Shown here: piece by piece, positions 19,214-28,631 of the stretch
Layout: each line of letters begins with the position of its first letter
Position numbering within the stretch: the first letter of the stretch is position 1
Source of the DNA: JANQKX01 sp039028695
GTDB taxonomy: Bacteria; Pseudomonadota; Alphaproteobacteria; Kiloniellales; Kiloniellaceae
Length of the DNA stretch: 64,000 bases
Direction: 5' to 3'
Assembly (NCBI GenBank): GCA_039028695.1
Contig: JBCCHN010000011.1
Span: forward strand, 10,666 to 74,665
Translations under genes and position numbers: made by a program
Notes under the pieces: model-generated
Told to the model about the DNA's origin: nothing
What the model saw: the letters and a program-made list of their open reading frames with translations, nothing else
Databases searched by the model: none

Positions 19214-19545
19214 TATTGCTTTCGTGCGCTCATCAATGGACCTCTCTTTGCATGCAAAGGGGCTTGAAGCGCAGCGGCATCTGGGATTTTCAGTAATCTG
19301 TTTGATCTATGAGAGCAACGCTTGGCTGTATCAGAATAGAAGAATTCGATCGTCTGATTAATGCGAGCCGTCTCTCTTGTGTGATGCCACTTGTTGGGCC
19401 GTCTGCTTGCAAAAACCTGTTTTGTCGCCAAGTCAAAGGGGGTTGGAAAAAGGGATTTGGAGGCCATAGTGTGATCTGACATATCCGTTGGAATGGCTCG
19501 GTGAGATTGGCCGCGCCGAACGGCAATTTTTTGAGGACCGTGGCA
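19214..19545. other. Intergenic region before LysR gene
   Basis: About 330 bp without a recognisable gene. A 14-bp palindrome CTTTGCATGCAAAG lies near 19247-19260, just after the cupin gene. It has no T-run and is not a clear terminator. Confidence 0.35.
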
Positions 19546-20493
19546 ATGCTAATTCGCCACCTTTTTTATTTCATTACCCTCTCCCGTCAGGGCCATTTCG
19601 CCAAGGCTGCCGAGGCTTGCAACATCACTCAGCCCACCTTGTCTTCCGCGCTGCGCAAGCTTGAAGAAGATTTCGGTGTTCGTCTGGTGGAGCGGGACCA
19701 ACATTTTGTAGGCCTGACCCCGGAAGGGGATAGGGTTCTGGCTTGGGCGCAACAGATCTTGTCGGACTTTGAAAGCCTCAAAGACGACTTGTCGAGCAGC
19801 GCCGAGGATTTGAACGGTACGCTGCGACTTGGGGTCATTCCCGCCGCCATGCCCATTACGGGTCTGTTGTCGGAACACTTCTTAAAGGTGCATCCCGCCG
19901 CACACGTGGAAATCATTTCGATGAGCTCGCGGAAGATCCAATCGGGCCTGGACAGCCTCGAGCTTCATGGTGGCCTGACCTACGTGGAAAATGAGCCCCT
20001 CCAAAGGGTGCATCAAGTGCCGCTCTACCGGGAGCGATACGTCGTGATTTCCCGGCGCGGACACTTTCGAGACCACAAGCCGGTACCTTGGGGTTGCTTG
20101 GAAAAAGAGCCTCTGTGTTTACTCGGCCCTGAAATGCAGAATCGTCGTATCCTTGACGCTGCCGCCCTTCGCCAGGGTGCTACTTTGCGCCCACAAATCA
20201 CGGCCAATTCATACTTGACAATTTTCGCCCATTTATTGAGCGGCAAGTGGGTGAGCATTGTACCTGCAAGCTTATCGGAAGTTTACCGGCTGGATGACTT
20301 GCTGGATTGTCACCAGATCGCCGATGAGACCACATCCCAAGCGATTGGCCTGGTCGTGCCAGATCGTCAACCTATGGCCAAAATGACCCATGCCATTTTC
20401 TCGGCGATTCTGATGTCAAACAAATCTGAGGACTGGGACCATCTGCGCACCGGCGGTGATAAAAACTCTCTATCGTCGGATAAAGCCTTCTAA
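19546..20493 (+). CDS. LysR-family transcriptional regulator
   Basis: This 315-residue regulator starts at ATG 19546. The N-terminal winged helix-turn-helix reads FYFITLSRQGHFAKAAEACNITQPTLSSALRKLEEDFGVRLVER, and a LysR effector domain begins near residue 90 (GTLRLGVIPAAMP). It lies 125 bp upstream of, and in the same direction as, an NAD-dependent formate dehydrogenase. LysR proteins of this kind commonly sit next to formate dehydrogenase genes in proteobacteria and may activate them in response to a C1 or reduced substrate. That role is inferred from context. Confidence 0.85.
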   Translation: MLIRHLFYFITLSRQGHFAKAAEACNITQPTLSSALRKLEEDFGVRLVERDQHFVGLTPEGDRVLAWAQQILSDFESLKDDLSSSAEDLNGTLRLGVIPAAMPITGLLSEHFLKVHPAAHVEIISMSSRKIQSGLDSLELHGGLTYVENEPLQRVHQVPLYRERYVVISRRGHFRDHKPVPWGCLEKEPLCLLGPEMQNRRILDAAALRQGATLRPQITANSYLTIFAHLLSGKWVSIVPASLSEVYRLDDLLDCHQIADETTSQAIGLVVPDRQPMAKMTHAIFSAILMSNKSEDWDHLRTGGDKNSLSSDKAF

Positions 20494-20618
20494 TTGGACA
20501 GCCCCAATCTCGCGTGCGCATTTGGATGCGCGTGGGCGCGTCTGGACTCCCTTCCCAAGCTTGTCGGGAAGCCAGGCCAGTCTACGACCCATTCCTCAAA
20601 CGAGCGGAGCACAACATC

Positions 20619-21821
20619 ATGGCAAAAGTAGTATGCGTTCTTTACGACGATCCGGAAGATGGATTTCCAAAAGGCTACGCGCGCGATTCGGTGCCCGAGA
20701 TCAAGTCCTATCCGGACGGGCAAACCGCCCCGACACCCAAAGGTATCGATTTCACTCCCGGCGAACTGCTCGGCAGCGTCAGCGGCGAGTTGGGACTGCG
20801 CAAGTATTTGGAATCAAACGGACACACGTTGGTGGTGACCACCAGCAAGGACGGACCAAACTCGGCTCTGGAGAAAGAAATCGTCGATGCGGATATCGTC
20901 ATTTCCCAGCCATTTTGGCCAGCCTACATTACCGCAGAGAGAATGGAAAAAGCACCAAATTTGAAACTTGCGATCACAGCCGGCATCGGCTCGGATCATG
21001 TGGACTTGGACGCGGCGATCAAGAAAAACCTGACCGTTGCAGAGGTCACCTTCTCAAACTCAATCAGCGTTGCTGAACACGTAGTAATGCAGATTCTGAG
21101 CCTAGTGCGAAACTACATTCCTTCCTATCATTGGATTACAAAGGGCGGTTGGAATATCGCGGACTGCGCTACACGCTCCTACGATCTTGAGGGCATGCAC
21201 GTTGGAACGGTGGCTGCCGGTCGAATCGGCTTGGCGGTGTTGCGTCGGCTAAAACCTTTCGAGGTGAACCTGCATTATGTCGACCGTTATCGATTGCCCC
21301 AAGAGGTCGAAGAGGAACTAAACCTGACTTGGCATGAAAGCGTTGAAGCTATGGTCGCGCAATGCGATGTGGTCACAATCAATTGTCCGCTACATTCCGA
21401 GACCGAGCATCTTTTCAATCGGGAACTGATTTCGAAGATGAAACGGGGTAGTTATTTAGTGAACACGGCGCGAGGTAAAATCTGCCAACGTCAGGCAATC
21501 GTAGATGCCCTAGAAAGTGGCCAATTGGCGGGCTATGCTGGCGATGTTTGGTTCCCGCAGCCGCCTGAGCGGGATCATCCTTGGCGGAAAATGCCTAATC
21601 ATGGTATGACGCCTCATATTTCGGGGACAACTTTATCAGCGCAGGCGCGCTATGCGGCGGGTGTACGTGAAATTCTTGAATGTTGGTTCGAAAGCCGGCC
21701 CATTCGCGATGAATATCTCATCGTCGACGGAGGCAGGTTAGCAGGCGTTGGTGCTAAGTCTTATAGCGAGGGAAATGCCACGGCGGGTTCAGAGGCTGCA
21801 GTGGAATTCTCCGCGGCCTAA
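20619..21821 (+). CDS. fdh: NAD-dependent formate dehydrogenase
   Basis: This is a 400-residue enzyme of the D-2-hydroxyacid dehydrogenase superfamily, nearly co-linear with Pseudomonas sp. 101 formate dehydrogenase. It oxidises formate to CO2 with reduction of NAD+ and needs no metal. Visible features are the N-terminal MAKVVCVLYDDPEDGFPKGYARD, SQPFWPAYIT, the substrate Asn in TFSNSISVAEH, the nucleotide loop TVAAGRIGLAVLRRL with VDRYRL (Asp selects NAD), the catalytic Arg in NTARGK, Gln in VWFPQPP and the catalytic His in MTPHISGTT. ATG 20619 gives the family N-terminus; frame extension upstream is not coding. Supplies NADH or detoxifies formate from C1 metabolism. Confidence 0.95.
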   Translation: MAKVVCVLYDDPEDGFPKGYARDSVPEIKSYPDGQTAPTPKGIDFTPGELLGSVSGELGLRKYLESNGHTLVVTTSKDGPNSALEKEIVDADIVISQPFWPAYITAERMEKAPNLKLAITAGIGSDHVDLDAAIKKNLTVAEVTFSNSISVAEHVVMQILSLVRNYIPSYHWITKGGWNIADCATRSYDLEGMHVGTVAAGRIGLAVLRRLKPFEVNLHYVDRYRLPQEVEEELNLTWHESVEAMVAQCDVVTINCPLHSETEHLFNRELISKMKRGSYLVNTARGKICQRQAIVDALESGQLAGYAGDVWFPQPPERDHPWRKMPNHGMTPHISGTTLSAQARYAAGVREILECWFESRPIRDEYLIVDGGRLAGVGAKSYSEGNATAGSEAAVEFSAA

Positions 21822-21947
21822 CCTGGACGAGAGGAAATCGACCAAAGGCGATACGGCGCAGGCCATGGGGAACAACCGACCTTGTGAGCCTGCGCCCCCG
21901 TGTTCAGGACGAGGCAAGCTGGTGGGAATGCCGCTTCTGTAGTATGA

Positions 21948-22388
21948 GGTTGCCGGTGTCAGTCTGACGCGAACCAGTGTCTGTTGTCCTAGAGACCGGT
22001 TTCATTAGGCCGCTCGCCCAAGCCACCCTGCGATGGTGGCGGAGAGGTGGTGCGTGAAATCAGATCTTCCGACAAGATGTGATTCGAAGTTGAAGTGGTT
22101 ATGGATCCAGGCATGATTTAAGGCGAATTTCTAAAGGGCCCGAATCGCCGTGGCGAGCATCGGCCCAAAGCGGTTCCACCGGAACCGAACTGTCTCGTGG
22201 CAGGTATCGATACCTCGTGCGTACAAGAGAACTTCCACCTACCGCAGGGTTAAGGGAAAGCAGATACAAATCATCACCTTCAGGCAGACCGCCTCGGGCG
22301 ATGAGCTGAAGTGACAGAAGGGTGATTTATCCCAAAACGCCAGAAATCCACCTTGCGTCGCAAGAAGCCCATTTGCACTGATAAAGCC
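21948..22388. mobile_element. Internally deleted IS6-family derivative
   Basis: The left part (21948 to about 22125) matches the left end of the IS6 element at 42131, including CTGACGCGAAC and GAAATCAGATCTTC, and the right part (about 22160-22388) matches its transposase N-terminal end and right terminus (ACTGATAAAGCC against CTCTGACAAAGCC). Roughly 370 bp of the transposase core between these is missing. The copy is diverged and non-coding and cannot move by itself. The remainder of the 21822-22392 gap holds nothing recognisable. Confidence 0.7.
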
Positions 22389-22392
22389 TGCG

Positions 22393-23796
22393 CTACCCAG
22401 AGTAAGATTTAAACTCTTCTTGAAGCCCTTTTATCGCGGCCGAAAGGCGCGAGACAAGCTCATCGCACTCGGGTTCGGTAATGGTCAGTGGCGGCGATAC
22501 GAGAAACCAATCGCCATTTTTGCCACCGGTCCGACGGGAATAGATGAAGAGTCCATGATCGAGAGCGTGAATACGGATCTTTTCGGTTGGCAAAAACTCA
22601 TCCGGCATGGGGGTCTTTGTTACCTTGTCCGAGACGAGTTCCACAGCCAGCAGAAGTCCCAGGCCACGCACGTCACCAATCACGGAACACTGATCGGCAA
22701 GCGTCATCAGCTTTTGACGCATATAGGCGCCCCGTTCGGCGGCTGCATTAACCAGATCGAGCCGATCATATTCGTCAAGAACCGCCAGGCCCGCGGCGCA
22801 GACAATTGGATTGGCGTTGTAGGTGTGCGAATAGTTAAAGCCGGTCAAACTCGCTAAATGATCCGCCATCCGAGCCGGTAACAACACGGCTCCAAGAGCG
22901 GCGTAGCCGGATCCCAAACCTTTGGCCAGGACAACGATGTCAGGTAAGGAATCGGGCCAGTAGTGCGCCGTGAGAAAGCGTCCTGCTCGGCCGGTGCCGC
23001 ACATTATTTCGTCAAACACCAAGTAGATGCTGTGGCGGCTGCATATGTCCCTCACTCGCCTTATGTAACTCTCCGGTGCTACCGTGCAGCCGGTAGCAAC
23101 CCCGCCAACCGGCTCCACGACAAAAGCCAGGATGTTTTTCGGACCCACCTCTTGGATCTTGGCTTCCAACGCATCGGCACAAGACTGGGCATAGCTCTCC
23201 ACCGTTTGCCCTTGCGGTAATCGATAGGTTGCCGGCGCCGGCAACTTTTCAGATACCACTGCGAACCCGTCCAGAAAGGGGCCTAGCGCCTCGTCACCGG
23301 TCATGGCCAGCGTCGCGATTGTGCCGCCATGATAGGAGGGCTGCAGAGTGATGATTTTGCGCCGCTGATTCTGTCCGGTTGCGACCACGTATTGCCGCAA
23401 GAACTTAATGGCAATCTCCATGGCCTCGCTGCCGCCCGATGCCAGGCAAACCCGCTCGTAACCAGGGCCGGCCAGGGCGGCAATGCGCGCCGTCAGCTCC
23501 ATGTTAGGCCGATGCCGAGAAAGCCGTGAATAGGCAAAATCCAGCTTGCAAGCTTGGTTCGCCATGGCCTGGGCGACTTGGGCATTGCCATGGCCGATAT
23601 TACACACAACCGGGCCTGAACAGGCATCGATATAATCCCTGCCCGTTTCATCCCACATGTAAATGCCCTCTGCCCTTTCAATAATCGGCAGGGGCACGGT
23701 GTTGCTGTGGGCGTAAAAGATGTCTTGTGGGCCGCCGGGAGCGAGAGGCTTACTAGATTCTTTTTGGCTATCGACATCCGTGGAAGCAGTATTCAT
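22393..23796 (-). CDS. Class III aminotransferase (PLP-dependent)
   Basis: This protein of about 467 residues starts at ATG 23796; a longer frame to 23841 would lie inside the upstream hydrolase gene. Fold-type I class III features are SGGSEAMEIAIK, YHGGTIATLAMTG, VFDEIMCGTGRAGRFL and the PLP lysine region VVLAKGLGSGYAALGAVL. Such enzymes transfer amino groups from omega-amino acids or diamines to pyruvate or 2-oxoglutarate. Its start overlaps the stop of the upstream M20 hydrolase (ATGA at 23793-23796), so the two are translated together. This suggests the hydrolase frees an amino acid that this enzyme then deaminates, for example beta-alanine from N-carbamoyl-beta-alanine. Confidence 0.87.
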   Translation of the reverse strand: MNTASTDVDSQKESSKPLAPGGPQDIFYAHSNTVPLPIIERAEGIYMWDETGRDYIDACSGPVVCNIGHGNAQVAQAMANQACKLDFAYSRLSRHRPNMELTARIAALAGPGYERVCLASGGSEAMEIAIKFLRQYVVATGQNQRRKIITLQPSYHGGTIATLAMTGDEALGPFLDGFAVVSEKLPAPATYRLPQGQTVESYAQSCADALEAKIQEVGPKNILAFVVEPVGGVATGCTVAPESYIRRVRDICSRHSIYLVFDEIMCGTGRAGRFLTAHYWPDSLPDIVVLAKGLGSGYAALGAVLLPARMADHLASLTGFNYSHTYNANPIVCAAGLAVLDEYDRLDLVNAAAERGAYMRQKLMTLADQCSVIGDVRGLGLLLAVELVSDKVTKTPMPDEFLPTEKIRIHALDHGLFIYSRRTGGKNGDWFLVSPPLTITEPECDELVSRLSAAIKGLQEEFKSYSG

Positions 23797-25043
23797 GTCA
23801 ATTCGACCTCTCCACAGGCAACGGCACGCATGGCGTTGCAAAGTACATTGCAGCCGGCTTCCAAATCCTCAGGCTTGGCGTTTTCGCTTTCATTGTGGCT
23901 GATTCCTCCCTCACAAGGGACAAAAATCATAGCCGTCGGATAGACTTGTCCCATCTGGCAAGCATCATGGCCAGCGCCGGTATAGATATCCTGGTGGGGT
24001 TTGCCTTCTTCCTTGGCATAACGACGTACGGTATCGACAAGGGCCGGATGGAAGGGAAGGGGTGCCAAGTAGGTCTGCTCCTCAAGGGATAACTGCAACC
24101 CCCATTCATCGGCGATCCTCTCGGCGCTTGCCCGAAACTCTTGGTCCATGGCGTGCAGAATGGCCTCGTCCGGGTGGCGTAGGTCTCCGCTAAAGGCGAC
24201 GCGGCCTGGTACGGTATTGGGCGAATTGGGAAAAACATTCATGCGGCCGGCCGTACCGCGGGCGTTGGGTCGGCTGCGGCCTATTCGATCTATTTCGAGA
24301 ACGACCCGCGCCGCCCCCATCATGGCATCTCGCCGCACCTCCATGGGTGTCGGGCCGGCATGGGCTTCCTGGCCTGCCAGCTCTAAATCGTACCACCGCT
24401 GGCCTTGGGCAGCGGTAACGACGCCCACGACCGTGCCGTTGGCTTCGAGTATGGGACCTTGCTCAATATGGGCCTCGAAATAGCAACCGACCGGGTAACT
24501 ATTTAAGGACATTTCACCGGCATAACCAGTTCGCTCGAGAGCCTCGCGTATGGTCCAGCCCTCCGCCTCATCGCGCCATTCGAGAGCTTTTTCGATGGGG
24601 ATCAGGCCGGTAAATACCGCCGAGCCAAGCATCGGCTTAAAGATGCAGCCTTCTTCGTTGGTCCAAACCGCCACCTCGATGGGTGCCTCGGTTTCAATCC
24701 CGTGATCGTTGAGGCTACGGACCACCTCCAGCCCGGCCAACACGCCATAAACGCCATCGAACTTGCCGCCGGTGGGCTGGGTATCCAAGTGGCTGCCGGC
24801 CATGACGACCGGTAGATCGTCTCGCCGGCCGGGCCGCCTGGCAAAAATGTTGCCGAATCGGTCAACTGAGACGGTACAGTCGGCGTCCTGGCACCATTCA
24901 ACAAAGAGGTCACGGCCCTGGCGATCCTCCTCGCTGAATGCCACGCGATTGCAACCGCCGTTCGCTGTTGCACCGATTTTCGCCATTTCCATCAGGCTAT
25001 CCCAAAGTCTGGCGCCGTTCGATTTAAGGTATGTCGAGTTCAT
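23793..25043 (-). CDS. M20-family Zn-dependent N-carbamoyl-amino acid/ureido hydrolase
   Basis: This 416-residue enzyme of the AllC/HyuC/beta-ureidopropionase group starts at ATG 25043; a TTG at 25064 is less likely. Metal-binding residues are visible in GSHLDTQPTGGKFDGVYGVLAG (His and Asp), WTNEEG (Glu), FEAHIEQGP (His) and PCEGGISHNESE (late His), with the dimerisation-domain signature GQEAHAGPTPM. The family hydrolyses N-carbamoyl amino acids or allantoate, releasing CO2 and ammonia. Fusion by overlap with a class III aminotransferase and the following omega-aminotransferase gene suggest ureido-acid catabolism. The exact substrate is not resolvable. Confidence 0.87.
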   Translation of the reverse strand: MNSTYLKSNGARLWDSLMEMAKIGATANGGCNRVAFSEEDRQGRDLFVEWCQDADCTVSVDRFGNIFARRPGRRDDLPVVMAGSHLDTQPTGGKFDGVYGVLAGLEVVRSLNDHGIETEAPIEVAVWTNEEGCIFKPMLGSAVFTGLIPIEKALEWRDEAEGWTIREALERTGYAGEMSLNSYPVGCYFEAHIEQGPILEANGTVVGVVTAAQGQRWYDLELAGQEAHAGPTPMEVRRDAMMGAARVVLEIDRIGRSRPNARGTAGRMNVFPNSPNTVPGRVAFSGDLRHPDEAILHAMDQEFRASAERIADEWGLQLSLEEQTYLAPLPFHPALVDTVRRYAKEEGKPHQDIYTGAGHDACQMGQVYPTAMIFVPCEGGISHNESENAKPEDLEAGCNVLCNAMRAVACGEVELT

Positions 25044-25185
25044 TTCTTCTGGTTCCGCACTCAATCAGGGCTGCACTGAAAAAGATCGAAAGCCATACTG
25101 TGGAAACATACGCTTATGTGAACATTTACCACCAAGGGAACCCTCGATTTTCAGGTGTTGGAAACTAGTCTCACAGGGATGACCT

Positions 25186-26562
25186 TTACAGGGACTCCTC
25201 ATGAATCTCCGATGCTAGATCATCTAACGCCCCCCATAACTTGTCGAAGAGCTCATCAATTTCGATTTCGCTGATGATAAGTGGTGGGCAGATGGTCAAA
25301 GCATCGCCGCGCGCCCGCAGAATGAGGCCACGCTGCTGCGCCATTGCATTGGCCCGCGGTCCGACCTTGAGGGCTGGGTTGAAGGCCTTCTTCTTCGCTT
25401 TGTCCGCCATCATCTCAATAGCGCCGAGCAGTCCGATCCCACGCGCTTCTCCGACAAGAGGGTGGTCCGCCATCGCCAAGAGGCGTTTCATAAAGTGCGG
25501 CGAGACAGTCCGGACATGCCGCAGGACTTGGTCGTCCTCGTAGATTTTTAGTGTTTCCAAAGCGACGGCGGCCGATACCGGATGCCCGGAATAGGTGCTG
25601 CCATGGCCAAACATGCCAATTTCGTCGCTGTAGCGCTTGATAGCCTGGAAGATCTCCTCGCTAATCACCAGGGCCGAGATCGGGGCATGGGACGCGGAAA
25701 GGGCCTTGGCTAAAGTCATTGTGTCGGGGCGAATGCCGAAAGTTTCCGCGCCAAAGAGGTTGCCCGTCCGTCCAAAGCCGCACACAACCTCATCGCAAAG
25801 GAACAAAACATCGTGCTTTTTGAGGACAGCCTGCACCTTTTCAAAATAGCCCGCTGGCGGCACGATGACCCCGCCTGCGGCCATGACCGGCTCCGCGATG
25901 AAAGCGGCGACCGTGTCCGGCCCTTCCGCAAGGATTAGGGCATCCAAGTTATCTGCAAGGCGGCTGGCGAAGGCCTCTTGGCTCTCCCCGGGTTGCGCCA
26001 TGAGATAGTGATGGGGACAGTTCGCGAAAAGAACCCGATCTATAGGCAGGTCAAATCCTGTCTGGTTTATGGGAATGCGAGTAAGACTGGCTGTGGCGAT
26101 GGTGATCCCATGGTAACCGCCAAAGCGAGAAATGATCTTCTTCTTTTCCGGACGGCCAATAGAATTGTTGTAATACCATACCAGCTTGATCGCCAAATCG
26201 TTGGCTTCGGAGCCGGAGTTGGCAAAATAGACACGATTGACACTATCGGGCGTGATCGCTTGAAGTTTCTCCGCCAGTTCGACGGTCACATCTGGAGTTC
26301 GCCCAAAGAAATTGTGGTAGAATGGCATGCGCGCAAACTGCCGTGCCGCCGCGACCGCCAAACGGTCCTCTTTAAAGCCGAGCGATGCGCTCCATAGGCC
26401 GGCCATGCCATCTAGGTAGGTCTTTCCATTGTTATCAGTGACGTAAATACCCTGACCTTCGGTCATCACCAAAGGGCCGGCTGCCTCCAAGGCAACAAGG
26501 TTGGTGTAGGAGTGCACCTGCGTTGCGAGGTCCCTTGCCTCAACCGAATTCGGCAAAAGCAT
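25186..26562 (-). CDS. Class III omega-amino acid:pyruvate aminotransferase
   Basis: This 458-residue enzyme starts at ATG 26562, which has GGAG six bases upstream; an ATG four codons earlier lacks one. Features are the substrate-side DGMAGLWSASLGF, NSGSEANDLAIKLVWYYNN, the PLP-contacting YHGITIATASLTR, FLCDEVVCGFGRTGN and the PLP lysine in MTLAKALSASHAPISALV. This is the beta-alanine/GABA/putrescine:pyruvate transaminase subgroup. In this locus it could convert GABA, the end product of 2-ketoarginine breakdown by the divergent genes, to succinate semialdehyde. It is followed by the M20 hydrolase after about 140 bp. Confidence 0.88.
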   Translation of the reverse strand: MLLPNSVEARDLATQVHSYTNLVALEAAGPLVMTEGQGIYVTDNNGKTYLDGMAGLWSASLGFKEDRLAVAAARQFARMPFYHNFFGRTPDVTVELAEKLQAITPDSVNRVYFANSGSEANDLAIKLVWYYNNSIGRPEKKKIISRFGGYHGITIATASLTRIPINQTGFDLPIDRVLFANCPHHYLMAQPGESQEAFASRLADNLDALILAEGPDTVAAFIAEPVMAAGGVIVPPAGYFEKVQAVLKKHDVLFLCDEVVCGFGRTGNLFGAETFGIRPDTMTLAKALSASHAPISALVISEEIFQAIKRYSDEIGMFGHGSTYSGHPVSAAVALETLKIYEDDQVLRHVRTVSPHFMKRLLAMADHPLVGEARGIGLLGAIEMMADKAKKKAFNPALKVGPRANAMAQQRGLILRARGDALTICPPLIISEIEIDELFDKLWGALDDLASEIHEESL

Positions 26563-26757
26563 CTTAATCTCCATGTTCCATTTTTCAAAATCTACTTCTA
26601 TTTTATTGAATTCAAGGTCTCAAATCAACGATAAACTTTGAAGCCCGTCAACTTCGATAAAACAGCATGATCGTGGCCGAATTGGATGGCATTGGCCCTT
26701 CAAATCAGGGCTTAGTTATGTTGACCAAAAAATGATAATTCTATAAAAATGAAGATT

Positions 26758-26774
26758 ATTCCAAAAAATGGAAT
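26758..26774. promoter_or_regulatory. Inverted repeat in the divergent promoter region
   Basis: ATTCCA and TGGAAT arms separated by five A residues lie in an AT-rich stretch (26700-26790) between the divergent aminotransferase (start 26562) and SDR (start 26840). The AT-richness and symmetry suit a promoter/operator controlling both units. The cognate regulator is unknown; the IclR protein at 34366 is one candidate. Confidence 0.35.
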
Positions 26775-26839
26775 TATCGCCTAACTTTAACTAGGCCGCC
26801 GGATGGCGATCCTGTAAAAGAGATCTGGAATAAGAGCTG

Positions 26840-27625
26840 ATGGCAGATCTACAAAAAAGGCCGAGTGCCATTGTATCGGGAAGCGCCACGGGCATCGGGG
26901 CTGCTTGTGCCAAGATGCTGGCCGCGCAGGGTTTCAACGTGGCGGTCAACTATAGTCGCAGCCAGTCCGAGGCGTCCGCCACCGCCGAGGCTTGCCGTCG
27001 GGCTGGGGGTGATACCATCGTTGTTCGCGGCGACGTTTCCGACGATGGTGATTGCCGGCGGATTGTCGATGATACCATCAGCCGATGGGGACGCCTTGAC
27101 GTCCTGGTAAATAATGCGGGGACGACACGATTCGCCGACCCCAAAGACCTTAGCGCATTGAGCAAAGAAGACTTCGAAACGATCTTTTCGGTGAACCTGA
27201 TCGGCACCTATCAGCTCACTCGAGCGGCGGTGCCTTATCTTAAACAATCGGATGATGCCTCAGTGATCAATGTTTCCTCCCACTCGGCCTTCTCAGGCAT
27301 AGGGTCCTCCATAGCCTATGCTGCCTCCAAGGGAGCCCTGAACACTCTCACATTGTCTTTGGCAAGGGCGCTGGCACCCGAAGTTCGCGTCAATGCCGTC
27401 TGTCCGGGCTTTGTTGACACCAATTGGATGTCCGGAAGCCTCGATGAAGACTCCTTGACTGACTTTAAGGCAAAGGTCGCGGCGGTCGCGCCTTTGAAAA
27501 CCCTGGTCTCGCCAAAAGATACCGCTGAGGCTGTTTGCTGGTTCGCACGCGGCGGCAGGGCTATCACGGGACAACTTCTCGTTATCGACGGCGGCACTCA
27601 TCTTACAGTGGGCAATCCAATTTAG
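26840..27625 (+). CDS. SDR-family oxidoreductase
   Basis: This is a 261-residue classical short-chain dehydrogenase. The cofactor motif is VSGSATGIGAACAKML, the NNAG motif is VLVNNAGTT, and the catalytic Ser-Tyr-Lys set appears as NVSSHSAFSGIGSSIAYAASKGAL. The C-terminal GQLLVIDGG is typical. It oxidises or reduces a hydroxyl/carbonyl with NAD(P). It is the first gene of a plus-strand run leading to the guanidino-acid enzymes 30 bp downstream, so it probably acts on an intermediate of that pathway or on a side product such as a guanidino-alcohol or aldehyde. That role is inference. Confidence 0.87.
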   Translation: MADLQKRPSAIVSGSATGIGAACAKMLAAQGFNVAVNYSRSQSEASATAEACRRAGGDTIVVRGDVSDDGDCRRIVDDTISRWGRLDVLVNNAGTTRFADPKDLSALSKEDFETIFSVNLIGTYQLTRAAVPYLKQSDDASVINVSSHSAFSGIGSSIAYAASKGALNTLTLSLARALAPEVRVNAVCPGFVDTNWMSGSLDEDSLTDFKAKVAAVAPLKTLVSPKDTAEAVCWFARGGRAITGQLLVIDGGTHLTVGNPI

Positions 27626-27654
27626 GAGTCCCCTTTTCTGGAGAACTAAAAGCC

Positions 27655-28611
27655 ATGATAGACAACTCTGACTTCCAACCTGCCGATCCAGCGGTAATAC
27701 CTCGCTTTGCCGATATTGCCACTTTCTTGAGAACGAAGCGACACGATATCGACCCTGTGGTCGATGTGGGACTGGTCGGCGTGCCCTTTGACCTCGGCCT
27801 CAACTACCGCACCGGCGCACGCCAAGGGCCGGCCGGCGTGCGAGAGGCGTCTCGGCTGATACGGCGTGTGCATCCCTCTAGCGGCATCAAACCTTTCGAG
27901 ATTTGCAATGTGGCCGATCTGGGTGATGCATCGATCAATCCAATGAGCAAGGACAAATCCATAGCCAACATCCACTCCTTCTTTGAACAAATCCACGGAG
28001 CCAATATTATACCGATTGCTATCGGGGGCGACCACACGATCCCCTTGCCGATCCTTCGCGCGTTGGCAAAAGACAGACCTTTAGGCATTCTCCATATCGA
28101 TGCGCACGCCGACACCTTGGATGAGCTCTGCGGTGATAAGATCAACCACGCGACATTTTTACGGCGTGCGCGCGAGGAGGGACTGCTTGAGTCTGATCGG
28201 GTGATTCAGATCGGCCTCCGCGGCAGTCGATTTAGCTCTGACGATATTCAATATGGCTATGACGTAGGCTACACCATCGTCACCATGGATGACTATGAGG
28301 AGATGGGGCGCGCCGCGGTCATTCAAAAGATTCATGAGGTCCTGGGCGATGGGCCGATCTACATCTCGCTCGATATTGATGGCCTGGATCCCACCTATTT
28401 GCCAGGCACAGGGGTTCCCGAAATCGGCGGAATTCTGCCGCGGGATATGCAGGTGATATTGCGGTCACTGCAAGGCAAGGAAGTCGTAGGCGCTGACATC
28501 AGCGAAATTGCGCCGTGCTTCGACCCCACCGGGATTACATGCGTTACGGTGGCCAACCTGATGTTTGAGATGCTTTGTGTCATCGCGGATGGGATTGCGT
28601 CTAGACGATAG
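27655..28611 (+). CDS. Ureohydrolase, guanidinobutyrase/agmatinase type
   Basis: This 318-residue enzyme starts at ATG 27655. All Mn-binding motifs are present: GGDHTIPLP, HIDAHADTLDE and LDIDGLDPTYLPGTGVPEIGG. The N-terminal GVPFDLGLNYRTGARQGPAGVREAS is the agmatinase/guanidino-acid hydrolase subgroup. The reaction releases urea from a guanidino compound. Because the next gene is an AruI-type decarboxylase and an AruH-type transaminase lies downstream, 4-guanidinobutyrate (giving GABA and urea) is the most likely substrate, though agmatine or guanidinopropionate are possible. It is intact, unlike the truncated homologue at 2277. Confidence 0.87.
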   Translation: MIDNSDFQPADPAVIPRFADIATFLRTKRHDIDPVVDVGLVGVPFDLGLNYRTGARQGPAGVREASRLIRRVHPSSGIKPFEICNVADLGDASINPMSKDKSIANIHSFFEQIHGANIIPIAIGGDHTIPLPILRALAKDRPLGILHIDAHADTLDELCGDKINHATFLRRAREEGLLESDRVIQIGLRGSRFSSDDIQYGYDVGYTIVTMDDYEEMGRAAVIQKIHEVLGDGPIYISLDIDGLDPTYLPGTGVPEIGGILPRDMQVILRSLQGKEVVGADISEIAPCFDPTGITCVTVANLMFEMLCVIADGIASRR

Positions 28612-28631
28612 TAGCGGCAGGAGCACTCTTG

